A stretch of 64,000 bases of DNA from Lunularia cruciata (taxonomy: Eukaryota; Streptophyta; Marchantiopsida; Lunulariales; Lunulariaceae), in contig OX419762.1 in assembly GCA_948567375.1 (NCBI GenBank), forward strand, positions 47,039,034-47,103,033, written 5' to 3'. The position numbers and the translations under genes are program-made. Under the pieces are notes generated by a model. That model was not told where the DNA came from and made no database searches. It worked only from the letters and a program-made list of their open reading frames with translations. This document shows, in pieces, positions 35,343 through 45,660 of the stretch. Each line of letters opens with the position of its first letter. Position 1 is the first letter of the stretch.

Positions 35343-35812
35343 ATGAAGGGTCACCAAGATTGGAAGTTGAGGCTATGCAAGGTATTCCAATGGTTTGAGG
35401 TGTGTAGGGGTGGATTTGAAGAAAATAGAGTTTAAAATAAAATTTGAAGAGAGTGTTGAGAGGATCCAAAACATACACTACTTGGAGGAAAGAGTGAGTG
35501 TAAGTGCTTTTTATGTGGAGAGAAAAGACATAAGGCAAGTTCATGTCCATTGCCTTTTGAGAGCAAGAGATCGAGGGAAAGGAAAGGCTTATATGACTTG
35601 GGTTTGCATGTTGGACCCTCTTCACCAAGATTAAGAGGGAGAAGATCTAAGACAAAGAAGTTATGTGAGGTTTGTAGAGTGGAAGGATTTCCAAAAGGAC
35701 ATGGGTGTAGTGGAGTAACAATACTTTGGAGACTTTGGTGAAGGATCTTAGAGAGAGTCATAGTACAACTACAAAAATACTATCACCTTCATCAACTAGT
35801 TCTCAAGATTAG
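35343..35812 (+). pseudogene. Copy D extra ORF upstream of gag
   Basis: ATG 35343 (MKGHQDWKLRLCKV), zinc-knuckle region CFLCGEKRHKASSC-like near 35505-35550, second cluster CEVCRVEGFPKGHGC, stop TAG 35810-35812 after SSQD. The length is not a multiple of three, so at least one frameshift is present. Codon 2 is AAG, supporting the ATG as the true family start. Confidence 0.65.
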
Positions 35813-36019
35813 TGATAGAGATAATCTTTCAACTTATGGATAAATTATCCATGAGGGTTTGATTAATATGCACTCTAAGATTTGATATTACTTTAGAAAA
35901 CTTGGATTAACCTAAACCTTTTGTGCTCCCTAGGGTGGATTACTCTCAAATAGTGTATGTCATACTCTATTAATTATAGAGTGAGAGAAAAGAAAAGAGA
36001 AAGATAGTGAGGAGCTAAG

Positions 36020-36455
36020 ATGGGGAAACTTCCAATTTTCTTTGACAAGGATGGAGAAGATATGAAGGACTTTGTGAGAGACTTCAAGAGACCTTGCATA
36101 AGAAACAATGAGAGAAAGAAGAATGAGTGGGCTTCATTAGTACCAGATTTCCTTGAAGATGCAGCCCTTATATAGTATGAGTCAGAATACCAAAAGAAAG
36201 AGAGTAGAGATGGGCAAGAAGAGTCTTGGAGAGTTTGACTTCAACATTCATTGAGAACTTTCTTCTAGATGAGAGTAATGAAAGATTGATGAGTGAGGTT
36301 ACCTTCCTCAAACAAGGAGATTGAGAGAAAGTGAGATTCTATGTAGAAAGAGTGTAGAACCTAAAGTCCAAATTTTGCATAGTGTTGAGGAAGGATGAGA
36401 ATGATGTGGGAACTATTATGATTGGCATAGGAGCCATGGTCACCATGAATTTTGT

Positions 36456-36486
<31 letters not shown>

Positions 36487-36685
36487 TTGGGACCAAAAAT
36501 TACAAACAAGGTGAGATATGAAAAACCTTCATCCAAGGTTGAAACTATCAAGATGCAATACGTATGGAGTAGAGTTTGGAAGGAGATGAGAGTGATTTGG
36601 TGGTGAAGGGGGTTGCGGATCCTCCTCAAGAGTACAAGTATAGTGGAACTTTTGATACTTTGGTGGTAAGGGTTGTTCCATAAGG
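36020..36685 (+). pseudogene. Copy D gag, N-terminal two-thirds
   Basis: ATG 36020 (MGKLPIFFDKDG). Stops in capsid (TAG at the WYE position). A 30-G run at 36456-36485 replaces the GGG region of other copies. At 36685 the sequence jumps from the gag linker to the acidic stretch after protease, removing the zinc knuckle and protease active site. Confidence 0.8.
36456..36485 (+). repeat. 30-base guanine homopolymer
   Basis: An uninterrupted run of 30 G in copy D gag, where copy A has GTGGGAGGG. True expansion or assembly uncertainty cannot be told apart here. Confidence 0.8.
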
Positions 36686-38936
36686 ATGATGTATCTGAAT
36701 CTGATTTTGATTCACATGTGTATCCCTTGTGTGCTATGGATTTTGCACCTAAGCTAGAGGTTTTGAAAGACCTAAAAAAATCACCATTGACACTTGAGGA
36801 GATAAAAAGGAGGTAATATACCCTTCATTATGGTCCAAATATTACCAAGGAGGAGAAAGTAAGATTTAAGGAGATTTTTTGCAAGTTCATCCATGTGTTT
36901 GCTTTCAATTACAAGGATATGAAGGAAGTCACCTTGGAGGAGCACAAGATAGAGGTGGAATCACATGCAAGACCAATCCTTCAAAAAAAATATTGCATTA
37001 GCTTACAAATAGCTTTGGTTGTGAAGGAGGAGATTGATAAGGTCAAGGAGGCCAGATTTATCTTTGAGGTGGAGAATTTAGAATGGGTGTCTCTAATTGT
37101 GATTGTGAAGAAAAAGAATGACAAGCTTTGGTTATGTGTGGATTATAAGAAGCTCAATGTTATTACTAAGAAGGACTATTATGCTTTGCCTTTCATTGAT
37201 GAGATCTTGGAGGAGGTTGAAGTTCATGAAAGGGACAATTTTGGAGATAGTTATAATGGGTATAACCAAATAAAAATTGCACCAGAGCATCAACAATTCA
37301 CCACATTCACCACACCTTGGGGAACTTATACTTTCAAGGTCATGCCTTTTGTGCTTTGCAATGCTCTAGCCACATTCCAATGATTCATGAACAAGGTGTT
37401 TGAATCTTTCATTGAGAAATTTGTGAGAGACTTCATTGATGATTTTTGTGTCTATGGGAGCAAGAAGGAGCACTTGGAGCACCTAATAAAGGTCTTGCAA
37501 TGCTTGGATGAAGCAAATGCATCACTCAACCTAGAGAAGTGCATTTTTGGTATGAAGAAGGTCTACTTTTGGGGCACATCATCTCCAAGGATGGAATAGC
37601 TGGTGATCTTGAGAAGGTGAGGAAAATCTCAAACCTTCCATTCCCTTCAAGCTTGACAAAGTTGTGCCAATTCTTGGGGATGGTTGTGTACTATAAGAGG
37701 TTCATCTTCTCATTTTCCAATGAGGTTTATGCATTAAACATCTACATAAAGAAAGTTGTGAATAGATGGTGATTTTGGAGGACAAGGAGGGTCTCAAAGC
37801 TTTTGAGGAGTTCAAGCAATCCTTGTTGTAGCTCCAATTCTTGCAAAGCCTGATTTGAGTAAGCTTTTCATCCTCAACACTGATGCTTCCAATGTAGCTA
37901 TAGGATGCACTCTTAGTCAATTAGACCAAGATGAGCATGCTCATCCAATAGCTTAGATTAGTAGACAGATGGTTTCAGTAGGAAAGAATTACTCTATCAC
38001 GAAGAGAGAAGGGTTGGCAATGATCTTTGGTGTCAATAAGTTTAGACACTACTTGATTGGAGGGAAAAACACCATTGTCATGATCACAAGGCTTTGAAGT
38101 ACATCTTCAAAAAGCTTAATGTGGAAGGGAGGCTAACAAGGTGGATGATACTCTTGACTAAGTATGACTACATCATTGAGGATAGGCTAAGGAAGAAACA
38201 TGAAAATGTTGATATTTTTTATCTAGGAGCTATGATCATGATGGAGATAAGCTAGTGGATGATTCTTTTCTTGGATGAGGAGCTCATGATAATCTTAATC
38301 ACTCAAGAGGTTTCAATGGATTACAAGAAGATTGTAGACTTTGTTACAAGAGGTAACTATTCATAAGGGATGCATGCTAGGGAGAAGAAGATCCTTACAA
38401 CAAGATCTAGATCTTACATAATGGTGGAGGATATTCTTTTTCACCAAAGAGAAAATGGTCTATTTTGAAGAGAAATGGGTTAAGGAAGAGTCTATCTAAC
38501 TCATAAAGGAGTTTCATGAAGTTTTTGTGTGTGGAGGAAACTTTGCAAGAAAGGTGACTACTTTCAAGATTCTAGATGCAGGTTACCATTAGAGCAGAAT
38601 TTTTAAGGATTGTCTTGATTATTGCAAAACTTGTCATGTTTGTCAACCTTTTGCTAGAAAGTTTACTTTCACTCCACCATGTAGATCAATTCCATTGCTA
38701 TGACCTTTTGAGAAGTGGAGAATTGATTTTGTAGGTCCTCTCAATAGAACTCCAAGGAACAATTGGTACATTGTGGTAGTTATTGATTATCTTACCAAGT
38801 GGATTGAGGCTAGACCATTGAGGGACAAGAATGAAGATGAAGTTAGGAGATTTCTTTAGGAATGCATTATCACTAAGTTTGGGTATCCTTTGGAGTTGGT
38901 TTTTGATGAGGAGGAGAGTTTATAGGAAGCATTACT
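36686..38936 (+). pseudogene. Copy D pol: RT, RNase H, truncated integrase
   Basis: RT 36895-37772 (FAFNYKDMKEVTLEEHKIEV, then [16 protein letters not shown]), RNase H near 37850-38200, integrase zinc domain near 38520-38660 and core to about 38930. It breaks off after the second catalytic aspartate region (SLEELVFDEEES). The protease-RT junction (VRFKEIFCKFIHVFAF) is in frame here, unlike A and P. Confidence 0.85.
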
Positions 38937-39386
38937 TCTTTAGAGGAAGTGGAAAAGATGAGCACCACTATTTTGGATTCTAGTATATTGACTTGGTATT
39001 ATTCTTAGATTTTTGGCTTTGAGGACAAAGTTGAGAACTCTTGGACCCACAAGCTTTTTTGTTTTGGATTCTTCTATAGTCCAAGGATAGCCCATATGAA
39101 AGAATCCTTGACTTAGTGGTTAGATCAAGATAAGACCACATGCTTAGGAGAATATTCCCATAAGTATGGATATTCCTTTTGACTTTTTGATTTTATTTGA
39201 CTTTTAGCCTAGTAACTTGAGTTACTTGAATAATTAGTAACTTTGGTGCATAACTATTCCATAAGACTATAAATTAGGAGTGAGGAGGTACCCATCATCC
39301 TTTTATTTGCAACTATCTTCCTCTCGTTGAGTTCTCTAGTGAGCAATGTCTTGAGTCTTGGAGTGTTAGCCTTGGAGGAGTATGAT
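38937..39386 (+). repeat. 3' LTR of copy D, left piece
   Basis: Starts about 170 bp into the LTR, at CTTTAGAGGAAGTGG, directly joined to integrase. It ends at TATGAT, where family IV is inserted. The right piece is 45028-45116. Confidence 0.88.
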
Positions 39387-39798
39387 TAGAAAAGACCAAG
39401 ACTGAGGAGAGAAATAGGAGAATGGAAACTCACATTGGGACACTTGACTGAGAGAAAACTCCAAATGCCTAGCATGAGCTTTGGCTTTGGTATTTATAGG
39501 TAGCATACAAAGCCCTTGAGAAGCTTCTCAAGGAGCTTCCTCGAGCCGCTTTATTAGAGTGCAAGCCAAGTTAACTAGGAAGTTTCTCAAGAAGCTTCCT
39601 TCTAAAGCCGCATACTTGGCATACAAGCTAAGCTAGTTAGAAGCTTCTAGAAGCTTCCTTCTAGAAGCTACTTGCTTGGAGCGCAAGTTAACTAGTGGGG
39701 AAGCTTCCTAGATGCTTCTAGAATTTTCTAGGCAAATTTGACTTATTCTCTACTTAGTTAGCCTTACTAACTATGTTGCTAAACTCTATATTGTTACA
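39387..39798 (-). repeat. 3' LTR of family IV element
   Basis: 412 bp, minus orientation, TGTAACAATATAG...; matches 44592-45022 and 50641-51054. It contains the heat-shock-element array and TATA box listed separately. Confidence 0.93.
39491..39735 (-). promoter_or_regulatory. Heat-shock-element array and TATA box, family IV 3' LTR
   Basis: A perfect alternating unit GAAGCTTCTAGAAGCTTC at 39640-39657 and further GAAGCTTC units (39520-39527, 39591-39598). The TATA box CTATAAATA on the minus strand is at 39491-39499, downstream of the array in the direction of transcription. Confidence 0.6.
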
Positions 39799-39810
39799 TA
39801 TTCCCCCACC
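39799..39810 (-). other. Polypurine tract of family IV
   Basis: The minus strand reads GGTGGGGGAATA immediately before the LTR. Confidence 0.8.
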
Positions 39811-39867
39811 GCTAGTTGGTGATGTCCTGTTTGCTATTGAAGCTTCAAACTTCTAGATGGCCGTCTA

Positions 39868-41380
39868 TGCATTATGGAGGTGAGAAAGAGGTTCCCATGT
39901 GGCATCATGAAGGGGATACCCTTTCCAAAGGACCTTGTACTCCATATATTGTTGGCGTCCTTGTTGGATGTGGCAACATGTAAGGATATGATCAACTTCA
40001 TACTCCTCATGATCATTGATAGGGATAGGAGGAAGAGGAGGTTGGACTCAAGAGGGAAAAAAAGAGGGGTTAGGAACAAAGGGTTTCAACTTGGAAACAT
40101 GAAAGATAGGATGAATGCGCATATGATAAGGCAAGGCAAGTTGATAAGCAACAAGAGAGACAAGTTGGGTGACATCAAAAGGTTCTATCCAATTAGAGGC
40201 AAGTTTACAAACTTGGGTATCAAGTGGGAGGGGTAGATGACTAGAGAATAGCATAACTTTATCACCAACTTCAAAGGTGAGATCACGATGATGGTAGTCC
40301 GCATATTGTTTTTGACAATTCTGAGCAACAAGGAGGTGAGATTTGGCTTGTTGGAGAGATTTGGATATGGTGATCAAGAAAATTGAAGTATGAGGGACCT
40401 GAGACGGGGGAGGAGCAAGAAGAAAATTTGGGACAAACAGATCTTGGCCAAAATTGAGAAAAAAAGGAGAGAATCCGGTGCTTGCCTATTTAGAATTGTT
40501 GTATGCAAACTCCGCAGCTGCAAGACGTTCATCCCAATTGGTATGGTGAATGTTGACAAAGGCACAAAACATATCTTCCAAGGTGCAATTTGCATGTTCA
40601 GTTTGTCCATCAGTTTAAGGATGATAGGCTATGGACAAAGCAAGCTTGGTACCAAGTATCTGGAAGAGGGCTTGCCAAAACTTTCTGGTGAAGCAAGGAT
40701 CACGATCAGAGATGAGTATACATGGCATCCCATGATGTTTGAATACATTATCAAAATAGAGTTGCGCCAAGGTTGGAGCATCCATAGTATCAACCGTTGG
40801 TGCCAAATGAATTTACTTACTAAGCTTATCCACAAAACCACAATTGCTATGTAACCTTGTTGTGTCTTGGGCAAGGAGGTGATGAGATCTAAGCTCACAT
40901 GTTCCTAATGAGTAGTTGGAATGGGAAGTGGCTAAAGGAGTCCACTCGGCTTTTGGTTATTGGCCTTGTTGTGTTGACAACTCTAACACAATCAGACAAA
41001 CTCCCAAACATCTTGTGTCATGTTGGACCACCACCATTGGTGTTGGAGGGTACCCAAGGTCTTGTCTACCCCCATGTGACCATCTATGGTAGATCATGGG
41101 CTTCCTAAAGGCACACAAGTCAAAGATCACCTTTGGCTGGAACATAGATCCAGTCCGCATGGAATAGAAGGCCTTCCTTGAAGGAGAAGGTGTTGTACTC
41201 CTTGTCACCTATTGTTAGACGACCATGTACCATTTGGAAGAAAGGATCTTGTTGTAGAGCTGACCGAAACTCGCTATGGACCTTGGGGTCAATTGATACC
41301 ATTGTAATTGCCACCGTGATGAGAGGAAGAGACTTCAGATCAGGTCATTGTGATAGAGCATCAAGGATGACATAGAACCA
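39868..41380 (-). pseudogene. Family IV integrase with C-terminal chromodomain
   Basis: Zinc domain near 41000-41110 (GHMGVDKTL then C..CQHNKANNQKPSG). The core has DLITSLPKTQQGYIAI, LISDRDPCFTRKFW and the glutamate in TDGQTEHANCTLEDMF. The C-terminal part is FEVGDKVML...PIFHVSKLKPFVP. The last domain (39868-40008) reads EYEVDHIL...YKVLWKGYPLHDATWEP, a clear chromodomain with its aromatic residues. Chromodomains are known to target chromoviruses to marked chromatin. Frameshifts and stops throughout. Confidence 0.88.
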
Positions 41381-41399
41381 ACCTGGTTTGTACTCAAGT

Positions 41400-41787
41400 T
41401 TGATGTCAAAAAATTGGAGTTGCTCTTCCCATCGATGATGTCAACTCTTCATGTACTCCAAGTGTAAGGTCTGCAACAATGGCTTGTGATCAGTTTGCAT
41501 GATCACTTGTTTCCCCAACAATAATGCCTCCATACCTTGGTGGCATATACCATTGCAAGTTGTTCCCAATCTCGAGCAGAGTAATTTCTTTCAGCTGTAT
41601 TTAGTCGGCAAGACACAAAGGCAATGGGATATAGTACATTTGGGAATTCTTGTTGCAACATAGCTCCAATTGCAAAAGCATCAAAATCAACCACACAAGG
41701 TAGTTGAGGATCATAGGGTTGAAGAATGGGTCTTGAAGACACCATATGCTTTAACTTTTGGAATGCTTCTTCATGCTTGGTGGTCCA
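41400..41787 (-). pseudogene. Family IV RNase H
   Basis: 41503-41745 reads LPCVVDFDAFAIGAMLQQE, YPIAFVSCRLNTAERNYS and QLAMVYATKVWRHY, typical of Ty3/gypsy RNase H. Confidence 0.85.
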
Positions 41788-42680
41788 CTAGAAGCTCAAG
41801 TTCTTTCCCAAGAGGTCACTCAATGGTGCAGCCACATGAGCATAATAGTGGATGAACCATCGATAAAAACTGGCCAATCCACTAAACGCCCATACTTCTA
41901 TAGCATCCTTCAGGGTAGGCCAATTAGTAATGGCCTTGATTTTCTCTTCTTCCATCTTGATCCTCTTTGATGAGATCTTATGACCCAAGAAGGTAATCTC
42001 CTTTTGCCAAAAGGCACACTTTGACTTCTTGCAGTAAAATTTACATTGTCTTAGTTGTCTTAGGACTCCTCGCACATGATTCATGTGTTCTCCCTCTGTC
42101 TTACTATAGATTAAGATATCATCCAAGAACACCACCATGGACTGATCCAATAGTCTATCCAACACCTGATGCATCTGATCCATCAAGACAACTAGAGCAT
42201 TAATGAGTTTGAAAGGTAGAACTCTCTACTCAAAATGCCCATACCTTGTGCAAAAGGTAGTCTTTTGCACATCCTCTCTATCAATAGGAATTTGCCAATA
42301 GCCGCTGTGAAGATCCAACTTGGAAAGTAGCGTGCTCCACTTAGTTGATCAAGCAAGTCATCAATCCAAGGCAAGGGATATGCATTCTTCACGGTTTGCT
42401 TATTGAGCCCATGGTAATCAATACAAAAACAAAGTCCTCCATCCGTCTTTGGAACAAATTGTACCGTTGCTCCCCAAGGAGAGGTACTATGTCATATGAA
42501 GTCCTTCTCTAATAACTCTGTAAGAGTTGTTTGCAACTCCTCCAACTCCTTTGGTGAGAGCCAATAGATCGGTCTGCTCATTGGAGTACTCTTTGGCAAT
42601 AACTCAATCTTGAAGGGCATACCTCGATTGGAGGGTAATCCTTTGGTAGATCATCTAGAAACACGTCCGCAAACTCCTAA
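41788..42680 (-). pseudogene. Family IV reverse transcriptase
   Basis: Fragments 42192-42392 ([18 protein letters not shown]) and 41788-42186, with the catalytic box in VVFLDDILIYSKTEGEH and FLGHKISSKRI. The conserved template-grip region is disrupted at 42190-42260. Confidence 0.88.
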
Positions 42681-43123
42681 ACTATCCAATCAACCATTGC
42701 TTGATGAGACCCTTGGCCCTCCTTAGATTGTTCTTGTGCAATCGGCTTGATCCACACCGCAAATACAAACTTATCTTCCTCCAAAGCTTGCTCTATGGCT
42801 GCTTTACTAACCAACTTCTCTTCCAGGGACTCATCTCTCTCCAAAGCTTGCTCCATGGTTGCCTACCTGGCAAACTTCCCATCTTGGGACTCATTTCCCT
42901 TCAAGGTTTGCTCTATAGCTACCTTCTTGACAAAATTCCCATCTTGGGACTGACTATTCTTAGGTGTCTTACTCAAAGGTGCCAAACAGCCTAATCAGAA
43001 ATTCCTACCTTGGTGTTGTACTTGAATTTGTCGTTGGGCCCAATCAAATTGAACCTTATGACGTTCAAGCCAAGGTAGACCTAGAATTATATCATAGTGT
43101 AGAGGTGTCACTACAAACCTCAT
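42681..43123 (-). other. Protease-RT linker of family IV
   Basis: Contains three tandem near-repeats of about 60 bp (TTTGCTCTATGGC/TACC with CATCTTGGGACT) between 42760 and 42960. No domain recognised. Confidence 0.45.
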
Positions 43124-43400
43124 TCACTCCAAATAATCCTTCTTAATCTTGAAGGTAACAGGATGCGAGGTGTGGAATGCAGAACTCTTTCTACCATCCG
43201 CCATCATCAAACTACTTCCAATCACTAGCTTGATAGGAATACCCAATTCCTTTGCTACTTGCATAGACATGCAATTCTTTGAACTTCCAAAATCAACCAA
43301 AATCCTACAACCCCGATTAGATATCGTACCTTGCAAGTGAAGCAAACTTGCATAGGTCGAGCCTTCAATCCCATTGGAACTAATCAAGCTCCCAATAGGT
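43124..43400 (-). pseudogene. Family IV protease
   Basis: Reads GCRILVDFGSSKNCMSMQVAKELGIP; the DFGSS block is the retropepsin active site (DSGSS or DTGSS type) with the middle residue changed. Confidence 0.8.
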
Positions 43401-44578
43401 GGCTTGAAATCTCCTATTGGGATTCCTTGTTTCCCTGATCATTCTGTCCCAGAAACTCCATTTGGGCAACTTGTCAAGGTTGCACATCCTTAAGTGGGCA
43501 TTCAGCAATGCAATGTCCAACTTGGCAACAATAAAAACAACCTCCATTTTGTCACAATCTTTCACTATCCGTTGTACCAAGTGGTCTCCGTTGGATAGCA
43601 TCAATCTCCATTGGTGCCAGTTCTTCCACCCGTGCATAGTGTACTGGTAGGTCTTGTGTAGGTCAAGGTCGAGACTAAGTTGTTGCAACCAAGGAATCAA
43701 AGCGCTCAGCCAATTGCATGGCTTCTTCTATGTTTTGTGGTTCCCGCATGGTCACCTTCAATTTGGTTTGTAACTTCAATCCCCGCACAAATCAATCTAG
43801 AACTTCACCTACTTCTTGTATATCTGGAATCTGCATGATGATGTTTTGAAATTGTGTGATGTAGCTCTTTACTAAGCCAACTTGCTTCAACTCCGCCAAT
43901 TTATTTTGTGCGGCTTGGGTGGCATTTATAGTTTGAAACCAACCCAATATTATATTCTTGAATTCTGCCCATGTCAAATTGGTGCAACAATCTGTCATTA
44001 CGCTTGCTCCACTCAGAATTGCCACCAAAGTTTTGCCACACCATCTAAATGGCTAGAGGCCAAGAGAATTTGTTCCGTTCATCTTGAAGATTGGTGGCTT
44101 CAAAGTAACATTTGCAGTCAAATACAAAATTCTCCACTATGCTTGGAAGATTCTTGCCTTCAAACACCTTGGGTTTTGGAAATTGAATGCAATCTTCTCC
44201 ATCTTGAATTGGCGCTCTCTCTATATGTTCTCATTGTTGGTGATCTTGTTAATCCAACAATCACGTAAGGTGCTCAATTTGTTGCTGCATCGCAAGGATA
44301 ATGTTTGGTATTGCCGCCATAATTATTACTCTATTCCAGCCCTCCCAATTTATCTAATTGATTAGCACATAGATGCAACATGTCCATCGTTCTCCATAAG
44401 TTACAACTGGAAGCATCAAGGGTTCCTCAGACACGATGATCATATATAGAAAATCCTGCCCAAATCACAAGGTGATGAATTGTGTGAAATGATGCTTGGG
44501 TAATATTTGGACATGAAAATGCCAATGGTTTGGAGGAAGTGGATTTGGTGGTCCATAAATTCCAACCATCCCATTCTT
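43401..44578 (-). pseudogene. Family IV gag
   Basis: 43792-44028 matches the retrotransposon gag domain (TNLTWAEFKNIILGWF, KLAELKQVGLVKSYITQF). Around 43500-43560 a nucleocapsid knuckle (CYCCQVGHCIAECPL-like) can be read. The N-terminal part toward the primer site is heavily broken. Confidence 0.72.
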
Positions 44579-44590
44579 GCTCTGATACCA
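44579..44590 (-). other. Primer-binding site of family IV (initiator tRNA-Met)
   Basis: The minus strand reads TGGTATCAGAGC, a perfect match to the standard plant site, one base from the LTR. Confidence 0.92.
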
Positions 44591-44591
44591 A

Positions 44592-45022
44592 TGTAAAAGA
44601 CAAAGACCAAGACCAAAGAGAGAAATAGGAGAATGGAAACTCACATTAAGACACTTGAATGAGAGAAAACTTCAAATGCCTAGCATGAGCTTTGACTTTG
44701 GTATTTATAGGTAGCATACAAAGCCCTTGAGAAGCTTCTCAAGAAGGTTCCTTGAGCTGCTTTATTAGAGTGCAAGCTAAGTTAACTAGGAAGCTTCTCA
44801 AGAAGCTTCTTTCTAGAAGCTGTCTACTTGGCGTGCAAGCTAAGCTAGTTAGAAGCTTCTAGAAGCTTCCTTCTAGAAGCTACCTGCTTGGGGTGCAAAT
44901 TGACTAGTTGGAAAGCTTCCTAAGAAGCTTCCTAGATGCTTCTAGAATATTGTAGGCTAATTTGGCTTATTCTCTACTTTGTTAGCCTTATTAACTACGT
45001 CTCTAAACTCCATATTGTTACC
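44592..45022 (-). repeat. 5' LTR of family IV element
   Basis: 431 bp, minus orientation. Ends TGTAAAAGAC at its inner side and ATTGTTACC at its outer side. Confidence 0.93.
44702..44955 (-). promoter_or_regulatory. Heat-shock-element array and TATA box, family IV 5' LTR
   Basis: GAAGCTTCTAGAAGCTTC at 44852-44869 is a perfect four-unit heat shock element (GAAnnTTCnnGAAnnTTC). TTCTAGAAGC follows at 44871-44880, and more GAAGCTTC units lie at 44731-44738, 44790-44797 and 44802-44809. The TATA box CTATAAATA (minus strand) is at 44702-44710, downstream of the array. This is the position for a stress-inducible LTR promoter; induction is inferred. Confidence 0.65.
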
Positions 45023-45027
45023 ATGAT

Positions 45028-45116
45028 GGAGTTTGAGTTCTTTGCCTTCTTAGTGCATAGTGCGTTGCCATAATAGTCATAATAGGTTTATGCTAAGTGA
45101 GAGATAGTCAAGCTCA
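45028..45116 (+). repeat. 3' LTR of copy D, right piece
   Basis: Continues the family I LTR after the family IV insertion (GGAGTTTGAGTTCTTTGCC...AGCTCA). Confidence 0.85.
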
Positions 45117-45330
45117 CAATCCAAATTCATCTTGGTTATCTTGTTTATAGCTTTGTGGTGAGTGCTTAGGCTATTGCAAAAATAGCTGAGTCATATGATA
45201 TGCTAGTTGGTGGATTGGTATTATACCACATGGGTTTCATTATTGACTATTGGGAGTAGACAACCTCTTATAGACCAGGTTTGTAGTCAAATGAAGGATA
45301 GGTATGTTGTCTACTAGTATGCTTTAGTAG
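45117..45330 (+). pseudogene. Family II copy 2 protease C-terminus
   Basis: Frame 45182-45256 reads AESYDMLVGGLVLYHMGF, resembling the closing retropepsin motif (YDVLLG followed by a hydrophobic strand), then DYWE, a stop and TTSYRPG. It follows from GELVV at 33051 across copy D. Confidence 0.6.
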
Positions 45331-45660
45331 TGGTGGTCTTGGCTCACTATAGTCAAGGACCACAACATCAGTTTCAGCTTTCAATGGTTGTATTACTTGG
45401 CCTAGTGACTTATTGGAAAGGAATGCCCATATAGAAGATAATCCAATACCAAAAGAGATCACTTAGATTTAGAGTACAAGTGGGATCATTCTATCCACCT
45501 GGGATGTTCCATTATGGAGTTCAAAGGAGGCATTGCAACAATATGCAAATCAATTGGTGTAACAGGCTTGTAGTGGAGCCTTTGTACCACCAAGAGACTA
45601 GTGTGAGGATGAGCCTCTAGAGTCTATCCCGTTTTCACCTTTGGATACCATATTCATTGC
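45331..45660 (+). other. Family II linker between protease and methyltransferase, Cys/His-rich
   Basis: In one frame near 45478-45575 it reads GSFYPPGMFHYGVQRRHC and INWCNRLVVEP, with spaced Cys and His. Not assigned to a known domain. Confidence 0.4.

Larger units (their letters stand above)
39387..45022 (-). mobile_element. Family IV Ty3/gypsy chromovirus, full-length
   Basis: Minus strand, 5.6 kb, flanked by perfect ATGAT duplications (39382-39386 and 45023-45027) inside the 3' LTR of copy D. 3' LTR 39387-39798, polypurine tract, integrase with chromodomain, RNase H, RT, protease, gag, tRNA-Met primer site 44579-44590, 5' LTR 44592-45022. All frames contain breaks. Confidence 0.95.
33052..45116 (+). 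mobile_element. Family I Ty3/gypsy element, copy D (deleted and interrupted)
   Basis: 5' LTR 33052-33743, primer site, leader with a family III solo LTR, upstream ORF, gag, then a deletion removing the gag end and protease, RT, RNase H, and integrase truncated at about 38936 and fused to a 5'-truncated 3' LTR. That LTR is split by a full family IV element. No matching target duplication is visible (GTTGTCT before, CAATCC after). It is inserted in the family II protease. Confidence 0.88.

Noticed and set aside
36382-36606. Open frame with an 11-residue polyglycine stretch, possible glycine-rich protein
   Set aside because: It is copy D gag read through the G30 homopolymer; flanking residues (MIGIGAMVTMNFVG, KVRYEKPSSKVE) are capsid sequence.
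42760-42960. Short tandem repeats, possible CRISPR-like or satellite array
   Set aside because: Three imperfect 60-bp units without distinct spacers, inside the family IV protease-RT linker of a plant genome.
33040-45122. Target duplication for copy D
   Set aside because: Sequences before 33052 (TTGTCT) and after 45116 (CAATCC) do not match; it may be eroded or the 3' LTR may derive from another insertion.
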